From the NCBI GenBank assembly GCA_039105265.1, contig JAPFFF010000009.1, positions 4,712,001 through 4,776,000 on the forward strand: a stretch of 64,000 nt of DNA, read 5' to 3'. Shown piece by piece: positions 1-13,359 of the stretch (the first letter of the stretch is position 1; each line of letters starts with the position of its first letter). The position numbers and the translations under genes were made by a program. The stretch comes from Tritrichomonas musculus (taxonomy: Eukaryota > Parabasalia > Tritrichomonadida > Tritrichomonadidae). The notes below the pieces were generated by a model. It was not told the origin of the DNA. It searched no databases and saw only the letters and a list, made by a program, of their open reading frames with translations.

Positions 1-1165
1 TAGTGGGTCAAATTATGATGATTGCTTTAACCTATCATTTGATCTTAGAAGTGATCAATTATTTTCATTTATTTGGGAACGAATTTGTTCTAAATTAAAA
101 TCAAGAGAAATTTTAAAATACTCTGTTTTGGCTTATAAAAATCGAATTGAACTTCCAGAATCCTTGGAAATTCGACTTGCAGAAGAATTCCAAAAGCTAT
201 TTTTTTCTGGACTGATTATTGAAATGAGTTTTGATGAATGTTATGCAATATCATTAACAGAATGTAATCCAAAAGAAGATAAAGAATTCCTTGATAGACA
301 TGCTAAGTCAGAAAAACCTCAAAAGGCACCAGTTTATACCGGAATTGATCAATCCATTGGCCCAACTCCTCCTGGCATTATTTATTTGATGCTGAAAAAA
401 TATCCAACATATTTACTTTCTTTTGTTCGTAATATTTTAGTAAATAGATGTACAAATACGCCAGACAATAAACCTAAAAATTCTTTCTTGAAATCATTTG
501 ATCCAGATGCACAACAAGATGGAAAAAATTTACTCAATATATTGCAAACATCAAATATAAACACCATTCGATTTTTCTATAATTCTATTAAACTCAAAAA
601 TAATTTCACTTTAGATAGTAGCTTAAATTCTCTTTGCCCATTTACAGTTCCAAGTAAAAGAAAATTTGATTATTATAATAATTATAATGGAATAATGAAA
701 ACTCAGATACGCCCAATTATAAAAGCTCCTTTGAGCATTTCGCCAAAATATCCTATAATGAATATTTTAATATATAATGATACAAGGAAATATTCAGATC
801 AAAAGGATATATATTATCTATCAAATTCTTATGTTTCGCGAGAAGAGAAAAATAATTTTATTGAATTTGATTTTTCGCCTCATTATATCAAGTTAACATC
901 GTTTATAATGATTAATCCACCAAAATCCTGGAAGTTAACAGCTTTATATCCAAAGAAACCCGATGAACCAACGTCTTGGTTTCTTATTGACAAACATATA
1001 TCAAATTCAAATACAGAAAATGAAAATTTAGTATTTAGAGATGTGAAAAATTTAGAAGTATCTTGCCAGAAATTCAAATTACAACAACCAGAAGATACAT
1101 CTTTCCAATTTTCACTTAGCTTTATAGACTTTTTCGGAACTGTTGAAAAGGGATCAACGGATTAA
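1..1165 (+). CDS. C-terminal part of a discoidin (F5/8 C)-like protein, 5' end outside window
   Basis: The frame is open from the left edge of the window to a TAA, so the true start lies upstream. The TTG at 128 is not a convincing start because the frame continues unbroken to base 2. About 387 residues are visible. The first ~60 (containing DQLFSFIWERI) resemble the BACK-like helical part of trichomonad BTB proteins. The last ~150 residues look like a discoidin/F5-8 type C jelly roll: an aromatic-rich FIEFDFSP strand, PPKSWKLTA, SWFLID and a closing SLSFIDFFGTV. This order matches the trichomonad BTB plus F5/8-C family as I know it. Such domains usually bind glycans or partner proteins; the ligand cannot be inferred. 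The N-terminal BTB domain, if present, would be outside the window. The assignment rests on pattern similarity only. Confidence 0.5.
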   Translation, partial: SGSNYDDCFNLSFDLRSDQLFSFIWERICSKLKSREILKYSVLAYKNRIELPESLEIRLAEEFQKLFFSGLIIEMSFDECYAISLTECNPKEDKEFLDRHAKSEKPQKAPVYTGIDQSIGPTPPGIIYLMLKKYPTYLLSFVRNILVNRCTNTPDNKPKNSFLKSFDPDAQQDGKNLLNILQTSNINTIRFFYNSIKLKNNFTLDSSLNSLCPFTVPSKRKFDYYNNYNGIMKTQIRPIIKAPLSISPKYPIMNILIYNDTRKYSDQKDIYYLSNSYVSREEKNNFIEFDFSPHYIKLTSFIMINPPKSWKLTALYPKKPDEPTSWFLIDKHISNSNTENENLVFRDVKNLEVSCQKFKLQQPEDTSFQFSLSFIDFFGTVEKGSTD

Positions 1166-1326
1166 TAATATTATTAACTACATTTATTTGATTGTTTTTT
1201 CTAAAAGATATATTTTTTTTCTATTTTCATTATATTTTGAATTCATATTCGGTCAAGCATTATCAAATATAAACGTAAATATTAAATTGAATACCATAAA
1301 ATTTTGAAAATCTTCACAATCAAATA

Positions 1327-4300
1327 ATGGCAGCACCAATAACAAGTCTTGAGCCATTTACTTCACTTGGAATGGCAGGTATTAAAAATTCAGGTCCATA
1401 TTATGTTAATGATGCTTCTATTGTTTATCCTACAGGAAATCAAATAATTCAACAATCATTAGATACTGGCGAACGATTTCATATTCTCACTTCTCGTGTA
1501 AATCAAAAAAATGGCTCAAGACATACAAAATTAACAGCATTTAGCGTCAATTTTGATGGAAATTATTTAGCATTAGCATCAACAAGAAATAACGATTCAC
1601 CAATTTTAGTCATTTATCAACTTCCATCTAACCAAATCTATATGTCAATGCCTCAAGAAAATTCAGATGACATCTATTTTGTTGGATTCAATAGTTATCA
1701 ATCGCCAAATCATCTTGGACTATTTTTAGTTTCAGATCCACGAAAATATCGACTAACCATTTTTGATTTAAATATAAAAACACAAACTAAAAGCGTTTCA
1801 TTCACCGAAAAATTTGAAACAGCAACTTTTCATCCAAACCATGATAATCTTATTATTTTATACAGCAAATCATGCCTTGGATATTTAAGAGCGAATGACG
1901 ACAATGTTACAAATCTTACTGTTCCAAACTACTCTATTTTTTCTGGTTTTGTTTTTTCATATAATGAAGAATCTGTTACAGTTGCTACATCAGGCAGAGA
2001 TGTTTTATTTTTCAGTGATATGCAACTATCATATACGATGCGAATTTCAGAAGATTCTCCGATAATTTTTATCACAAGCTTTCCGCATGGATTTGTACTT
2101 ACTACAGAATCATACAAATTAATACTAATACAACATATTCCTGGCCAAAAAACGTTGTCACGAATATTTCAACAAGGAGCCGTTATTTCATACAACATAT
2201 CCCATCCTATTGTTTGGTCAGCATTTAGTCCAAGCTGGCATCAAATGATCCTTAATGTAGATTTCAGACAATTAATAATCGTTAACATCAGAGAGCTTGA
2301 ATCAAGTACAGAAAGTAGTATTATTAATCCCAACATTTTATCGCACAAAGGGCCAGTTGCTTCCATCAGTTCTTGTTCATATAAACCTATGCTAGTTTCA
2401 TGTGGATCCGAAGATAAGACGGTTATTGTTTGGGATTACTCCAAACAATCAGCATTACTTCATTCCGAATTTGCAGAAGACTTAATTGATGTCTCTTTTC
2501 ACCCCAGTGGTGATTTAGTAGCAGTTGCATCCACAGATAAGCTATATCTTTTATCTGCTACAGTTGATTCACTCGTTCAGATTTCGCAATGGCCACTTTT
2601 CAATTGCTTATCTATTGAATTCAGTAACGGTGGCCAATTCTTGGTTGCTGCATCTCATATTATTACGTTTATCAATCCTTACACGCAAGAAATTATTGCA
2701 ACATTAAGAGGACATACAGGACTGATTCATTCAATCTCTTGGTCACCTGATGACAAGCGATTAGTATCATGCGGATCTGATGGTGCGATTGTTGAATGGA
2801 ATGCTGTTAATCAAGAAGAGTCCTGGTCGATAAATGTACCAAAAAGTGACTTTGAATCGGCTGTTATAAACGATAGAGGAACAATTATTGCTTGTTCAGG
2901 CTCCAACATTGTACATCATTTATTTAATGGACGTTATCAAAGGCGAATTTATGATAGTTCTAATCAAAATGATAATGATATTGGTTTTTCAGCCGCCTTT
3001 TTTGCAACTTCTTCATGCATCGTTCTCGGCGATAATCTCGGAGGTGTTCTTGTTGGTCCTTTTCCTTTTCTTTTACCAGCCCATAATCAAGCTGAATTTG
3101 AAAATATTCCACAACTTGAGTTTAGTGAGTCACAAGAAGTATCAAAAGTTACTGTTAATCAATTAATTCCTTTCGTTTCTGAAGATATCTTTAAAATTCA
3201 TTGCGGAAGAGTGACTTCAATTTGCTCTTCACTCGATAGTCGAATCTTGTTTTCATCAGCTGAAGATTCATCAATTTGTATCTTCAACATTTTGACTGGA
3301 TCTCAAGTTTACAATCATTCAACATTGCCAATTCTTAGATGCGACGTTCCTAAGCAACAATTCTTTCATATTTCTCAATCTCGCTTTGATGAACTTCAAT
3401 TTGCAATTGAAAAAATGAAAAGAGACATTCAAAAACAACGCGAACAATATGAAATTGATACAATCGCATCGCTTCAAGATCATCAAAAGGTCGTGCTTGA
3501 ATTAACAGCTCAAAACGATGAAAAAAAAGCAAAATTGTTGCATCAGATTGATTCATTAAAATCCGCAATGGATGATTCGACCGTTAAGGCAGCTTTGATT
3601 TATCAAAATATGGAAGTTTCTCATTTGAATGAAGCTAAAGCTTTAACAAATTTATATGAACAAAAGTTGGCATTAGAAAGATCTAAATCAGAAACAATTG
3701 CAAAAGAGCTCGAAGACTTAAAATGTTCATATGAAGAACGAATTTACTTACTAAGACAACAATATAAAGGATCTCTTCAAGACTTCTCTGATAAAGTTGA
3801 TAATGAACAAGATCAACTAACAAAAAATCTCGAATTGACCAGAAATCGAATCAGCGAATCTCAAGAAAAACAAGACCAAGTTTTAATTGATCTTGAACTT
3901 GAATTTGAAAAGGATCGAATGGCAATCGATCTTGAATATCATAATAAAATAACTGTTCTTAATAAAACTTTGGCTGATCTCGAAGTTAAGAATAATGATT
4001 TGAAAAAAATCATCGATCGTGAAAAAGCTGATCTTGACGATCTTGATGGCGAATTAAAAAATATGAAAGAAAAAAGAGCAGAACTTGATAAAGATATTAA
4101 AGCACTTGAACATACTCAAGAATGCCGTACTTCTGAGCTGAACGATAGAGATGAGACGTTAATAAGACAAGCTGAACGTTTACAAAAACTTCAATCATCA
4201 AATGTTGAATTACAAAAGAATAAAGATATCATGGAGTTTAGATTAGAAGAGATGGGAAAAGAATTACAACCTTCTCTCGATGAAATTGCAAGACTTTCTA

Positions 4301-5010
4301 CTGAATATGAAGGAAATTCTGAAGAAATTAGAACGATCAAAAGATTCACAAAAGCTGGACATAGAACAATGCTTGATAAAGCTCATCAAATTGAAGTTTT
4401 AAAAAGAAAATTAGAATTACAAAATGCTGCTTTACTTAAGAAAAAAAGAGTTATACAAATGTTTACTGTTGATTTAACTGAAGGCGTTCAAAAAGAAGAT
4501 GCTGGAAATAAAATGAAAATTTTAAAGGCTTTACATGATAAATATGTTGCTTCTCACAATTTGGAAGAAACATTGAAAGATGCTAACGAGGCTATTGATG
4601 ATAATACTCGTCATAGAAAGCATCTTCAACAGTCAGTAATGCTATTGCAAAGACAAATTCATCAACAACAAGATATAACAACAAAGCATTTCACTGGGAA
4701 ATCAGCTGAAAACGCTGTACTTTTAAATGATTTAAATAGATTGCAAAAAGAAAACAGAACTTTAAAAAAGAAAGTTGATAACGCAAAAAGTGATGTTGAA
4801 ATGCTTGAAAGTAACTTGAAAAGATTTAGACAATCAAATCAAGATCAAAAGATTAAACAAGATCAAAGAATGGCAAAAACTAGCTATGGACCAAGAGTAC
4901 AAAAGAAAATCATGGGCGATTGGATTCAAGAACAATCGACAGCAAGAGCAACTTCTCGAATTTCTGTTGTAGATTCAAGAGGAAAGTATATACGTTCATC
5001 AAAAACTTGA
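1327..5010 (+). CDS. CFAP57: CFAP57-like WD40/coiled-coil flagellar protein
   Basis: The 1227-residue product has two halves. Residues ~1-680 carry WD40-type repeats, with clear units ending in VIVWDY and IVEWNA and SxDxxLxS-type turns. Residues ~690-1190 are an almost continuous coiled coil rich in E, K, L and Q, followed by a short basic tail. This architecture, the length (the family is about 1250 residues) and an early YPTGN motif matching the YPxGN of CFAP57/WDR65 support the name. CFAP57 acts in the axoneme as part of the regulatory apparatus of inner-arm dyneins. The start ATG is the first in frame and lies about 160 bases after the previous stop. The gene is convergent with the GCN2-like gene. 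An alternative is a related WD40/coiled-coil flagellar protein, but the domain order favours CFAP57. Confidence 0.8.
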   Translation: MAAPITSLEPFTSLGMAGIKNSGPYYVNDASIVYPTGNQIIQQSLDTGERFHILTSRVNQKNGSRHTKLTAFSVNFDGNYLALASTRNNDSPILVIYQLPSNQIYMSMPQENSDDIYFVGFNSYQSPNHLGLFLVSDPRKYRLTIFDLNIKTQTKSVSFTEKFETATFHPNHDNLIILYSKSCLGYLRANDDNVTNLTVPNYSIFSGFVFSYNEESVTVATSGRDVLFFSDMQLSYTMRISEDSPIIFITSFPHGFVLTTESYKLILIQHIPGQKTLSRIFQQGAVISYNISHPIVWSAFSPSWHQMILNVDFRQLIIVNIRELESSTESSIINPNILSHKGPVASISSCSYKPMLVSCGSEDKTVIVWDYSKQSALLHSEFAEDLIDVSFHPSGDLVAVASTDKLYLLSATVDSLVQISQWPLFNCLSIEFSNGGQFLVAASHIITFINPYTQEIIATLRGHTGLIHSISWSPDDKRLVSCGSDGAIVEWNAVNQEESWSINVPKSDFESAVINDRGTIIACSGSNIVHHLFNGRYQRRIYDSSNQNDNDIGFSAAFFATSSCIVLGDNLGGVLVGPFPFLLPAHNQAEFENIPQLEFSESQEVSKVTVNQLIPFVSEDIFKIHCGRVTSICSSLDSRILFSSAEDSSICIFNILTGSQVYNHSTLPILRCDVPKQQFFHISQSRFDELQFAIEKMKRDIQKQREQYEIDTIASLQDHQKVVLELTAQNDEKKAKLLHQIDSLKSAMDDSTVKAALIYQNMEVSHLNEAKALTNLYEQKLALERSKSETIAKELEDLKCSYEERIYLLRQQYKGSLQDFSDKVDNEQDQLTKNLELTRNRISESQEKQDQVLIDLELEFEKDRMAIDLEYHNKITVLNKTLADLEVKNNDLKKIIDREKADLDDLDGELKNMKEKRAELDKDIKALEHTQECRTSELNDRDETLIRQAERLQKLQSSNVELQKNKDIMEFRLEEMGKELQPSLDEIARLSTEYEGNSEEIRTIKRFTKAGHRTMLDKAHQIEVLKRKLELQNAALLKKKRVIQMFTVDLTEGVQKEDAGNKMKILKALHDKYVASHNLEETLKDANEAIDDNTRHRKHLQQSVMLLQRQIHQQQDITTKHFTGKSAENAVLLNDLNRLQKENRTLKKKVDNAKSDVEMLESNLKRFRQSNQDQKIKQDQRMAKTSYGPRVQKKIMGDWIQEQSTARATSRISVVDSRGKYIRSSKT

Positions 5011-5328
5011 TGTTTTGTGGATATAACTTTTTCAAGTTTTTTGAATTGATTTCAATTTTTTTTTTTTTTGCCGAGATATCCATTTATCGATATTTAAGGG
5101 CATAGTTAGCTTTTCTAATTTTTGAATAGTTTATTCATTGAAAAAGTTCAAGAACCAACTATGCCCTTAATAGTTTTCAAGGCATAGTTGTTTTTTTTTT
5201 TTTGGTAAAATTGCATGAGACAAAGAAAATGTCTAATGAAGAAAATAAAACATATCATTAAATTAAAAAAAATCTAACAAATATTTTATTTAGAATTAAC
5301 AGAATCATTGATAGAAAATTATTATTAT
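5011..5328. other. Spacer between convergent genes
   Basis: These 318 bases separate the stop codons of the CFAP57-like and GCN2-like genes. The spacer contains poly-T runs and a three-part inverted repeat (annotated separately). I see no gene in it. Confidence 0.7.
5094..5189. repeat. Three-unit inverted repeat between convergent 3' ends
   Basis: A 14-base unit TTAAGGGCATAGTT (5094-5107) is repeated as its perfect reverse complement at 5157-5170 and again in forward orientation, with one G missing, at 5179-5189. The middle unit could pair with either neighbour, giving two alternative hairpins. It sits where both convergent transcripts end, so it may be a 3'-end element or the remnant of a short mobile element. 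The pairing is seen directly; function is inference. Confidence 0.6.
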
Positions 5329-10637
<5,309 letters not shown>

Positions 10638-12947
10638 ATGGATACAATAATAGACAACAAAAAATTCGATTTGTTATTTCATATTCGTTCTGGTTCATTT
10701 GGATCTTACAATATCGTAAAAAATATAGAAAATGGTAGACTGTACTATGCTAAAATTTCATTATCCAAATTGTATATAGACTCAAACTCAGTTATTGACC
10801 GAAAATCGAGATCTTTTTTAGAAAGTGCAGAAAGACTTTTTAGCTTTACTTCTGAAGTTGAAATTCATTCAAAACTCTTTCATCCAGCAATTATTCGTTT
10901 TTTTGGTTATTCTGAAAAAGATTTTAATAACGATAATTACCCAATCATCTTTACTCAATATTCAATAAATGGAACTCTTCGAGATATTTTAACCAAAAAA
11001 AGAGTCAAGTCCAAAGGTTGGACAAATACAAAAAGATTTATATGCGTATATGGAATTGCAGCTGCAATGGCCTTTCTTCATAGCAAAAATATTATTCATT
11101 TTAATCTAAGTCCTGAAAATGTTTTAATTGATTCTTTTCTTTTTCCAAAAATAGCAGAATTTGCATCAGCGCAAGTAGGCACTCCGAGTAGAGATAAAAT
11201 TCGATTTGATTCATTTTTTTATACTGCACCTGAGATATATGATGAAGATATTCCAATTAATGAGAAAGTTGATGTTTATTCATTTGGCATTATTTTAAAC
11301 GAAATATATACTAGAAAGCAGCCTTATGGTGGAGTTAAAAATCCTTTTTTGCTTCAATCCAAAATAGTAGGTGGTTATCGTCCTGATCTTCCAACTAAAT
11401 CATCTTTATCTGAAATAAAATCTTTGATTACTAGATGTTGGCATGAAAACCCAGAAGAGAGGCCATCGTTTGCTGAAATTCTTAAAATTTTAAACAGTGA
11501 CACTTTCCTTAAAAACAAAAAAATGAAAATTAATAAGGACGATTTTCTTAGCTATGTTAACTACATCAATGGTGCCACAAAAATATATGAAACTGATCCT
11601 AATCGAGTTATCATTGTTTCGGATTACATCAGAAATAAATTAAGAAGTGAGATTCGAGAAATTGACTTAGGTATAAATCCAACCAAAAAGAAAAATCGTA
11701 CAGCAAAAAGGTTCAGCCTAAAATCAAAAAAGCCTATTTTCCAAGAAATTTTAGAAACTCAAAATAAATTGGAAAATGAAACTAAGGTTACTCGAAATGT
11801 CAGAGAAAACATTATTTTCCCATCTAGTTTATACATAAAACTAGATTCACAGTGTCAAAGCATAATAAATGAAGCTGAAAGTGGCGATTTCAATTCAATA
11901 CATAGTATTGTTATCAATCTAATCTACGGTAAAAAAGGTTTTCCAACGGATCCAGAATTAGCTATCCTTTATTTAAAGGAGGGGATAAAACTTGGTGATA
12001 CAAAGTCGATGCTTTTCTATGGAGATATGTTGATTGAGGGCGAATTGATTCCTCAAAATTACAAAGCAGCAGTAAATTTATACCGTCAAGTAGTTCAAGC
12101 AAACGATAAAAATTGCTTAGAAGGAAAAGTTAAATTATACCAACTTCAATTATCAAATGATGAAGAAATTTCTGTTTTATTTAACGAAAAAATCAATTAT
12201 GAGGAAATAAAATCAGTTAGTAAAGAAGCTGCAGACAATGGAATTGTTGAAGGAATGCTTTTGTATGGATATTTATGCATGAAAGAGAAAAATGATGATG
12301 AGCATGGCTCCATTACTCGAAATTTAGATGATGCTTTCAAATATCTAAACAGTGCTGTTGAAAGAGAATCGAAAGAAGCGATGGCACTTTATGGTAAATT
12401 AATTAGCCATGGATATGGTATTCAAAAATCATCAAAAGAAGAATCGTTAGAGTTATACTGTAAGTCTAAAGAACTTGGAAGTTATTCTGGTGAAGCCCTT
12501 TATGGATACGAAAAAGCTAAAAATAAAGAATCATCTGAAGAAGGACTTAATCTTGTTGTTGACTCAAAAGAACAAGGTAACTCTACTGGTATCAATGCGT
12601 ACGGAATGATTATTTTCAATGGCTTATGCGGATTCATAGCCGATGAAGAAAGAGGAGTTTATTATATGAAGATGGCAGCTGACGAAGGGAATGCTAATGC
12701 TATGTATAATTATGCTCAATGTTTGCAAAAAGGAAGAGGTATACAACAAAATATAAAAGAGGCAATATATTACTATAAAAAATCACTCGAAGAAGGATGT
12801 TTGTTTTCGTCTCTTGCCTTGAGTGATTTATTAAGTAAAAAAAATAATGTATTTTATGATGAAAAAGAAAGCAAAAAATATTTAAAAATCGCAAATGATT
12901 ATAAGATTACATTTAACAACCCCAATGATATCAATTTAGTGTTATAA
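10638..12947 (+). CDS. Sel1-repeat pseudokinase (TKL-like)
   Basis: The 769-residue protein has a kinase fold at ~8-290 and Sel1 repeats from ~410 to 750. The lysine motif (YYAKISL) remains, but the catalytic loop reads IIHFNLSPENV, so HRD has become HFN. The metal motif reads KIAEFAS in place of DFG. The glycine loop is also poor (RSGSFGSYNIV). The C-lobe is well kept (VDVYSFGIILNEIY, CWHENPEERPSF). These losses predict a pseudokinase that may still bind nucleotide or act as a scaffold. The Sel1 part includes LYGYLCMKEKN and INAYGMIIFNGLCG, closely matching the active kinase at 15627, so the two are paralogues. Sel1 repeats are protein-binding helix pairs. The partner or substrate is unknown. 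Confidence 0.88.
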   Translation: MDTIIDNKKFDLLFHIRSGSFGSYNIVKNIENGRLYYAKISLSKLYIDSNSVIDRKSRSFLESAERLFSFTSEVEIHSKLFHPAIIRFFGYSEKDFNNDNYPIIFTQYSINGTLRDILTKKRVKSKGWTNTKRFICVYGIAAAMAFLHSKNIIHFNLSPENVLIDSFLFPKIAEFASAQVGTPSRDKIRFDSFFYTAPEIYDEDIPINEKVDVYSFGIILNEIYTRKQPYGGVKNPFLLQSKIVGGYRPDLPTKSSLSEIKSLITRCWHENPEERPSFAEILKILNSDTFLKNKKMKINKDDFLSYVNYINGATKIYETDPNRVIIVSDYIRNKLRSEIREIDLGINPTKKKNRTAKRFSLKSKKPIFQEILETQNKLENETKVTRNVRENIIFPSSLYIKLDSQCQSIINEAESGDFNSIHSIVINLIYGKKGFPTDPELAILYLKEGIKLGDTKSMLFYGDMLIEGELIPQNYKAAVNLYRQVVQANDKNCLEGKVKLYQLQLSNDEEISVLFNEKINYEEIKSVSKEAADNGIVEGMLLYGYLCMKEKNDDEHGSITRNLDDAFKYLNSAVERESKEAMALYGKLISHGYGIQKSSKEESLELYCKSKELGSYSGEALYGYEKAKNKESSEEGLNLVVDSKEQGNSTGINAYGMIIFNGLCGFIADEERGVYYMKMAADEGNANAMYNYAQCLQKGRGIQQNIKEAIYYYKKSLEEGCLFSSLALSDLLSKKNNVFYDEKESKKYLKIANDYKITFNNPNDINLVL

Positions 12948-13078
12948 TGAATAAAAAAATAGTATTTGATGGACTTTATGCACGCACCATTATTGCTCTT
13001 ATTACGGCTTTTATTAATTTTTACACATTGTTTAATTTAAATCGTATCAAATTACTTATGCTTCGACCAATGAGATAA
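12947..13078 (+). CDS. Possible 43-residue membrane peptide overlapping the pseudokinase stop
   Basis: An ATG overlaps the final A of the pseudokinase TAA stop and opens a 43-codon frame. The frame encodes one hydrophobic stretch (TIIALITAFINFYTLF) with a basic C-terminus (RIKLLMLRPMR) and ends in TAA. The local base composition is less AT-rich than the spacer around it. Nothing else supports expression; trichomonad mRNAs are monocistronic, so translation would need reinitiation or its own transcript. It may be chance. Confidence 0.2.
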   Translation: MNKKIVFDGLYARTIIALITAFINFYTLFNLNRIKLLMLRPMR

Positions 13079-13359
13079 AGAGATAAAACAGTTTTTTGAG
13101 TGCTTAAAAAAAAAAGACGATATTGAGCAATTATGATTGAAAACGATAAGGTTGTAAATATTTCCCTCAATAATGAAATTTTTGAAATTTTATAAATAAG
13201 TAATTTTTAGTGAATATTATATATAAGAAGATTATTTTTTATATATCAAAACTCAAATTAAAAAATATGATGCGATAAAGAATCATTATTCTTTCCTATT
13301 CAATTTTGAATTCAAATAAAAAATAATTTACTCTATTTACATCCTATTCATAATAAAGA
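13079..13359. other. Spacer before the LRR/ADPRH gene
   Basis: These ~280 AT-rich bases contain no gene that I can support. The last part should hold the promoter of the gene at 13360; a TCATAA occurs about 10 bases before its ATG. Confidence 0.5.
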
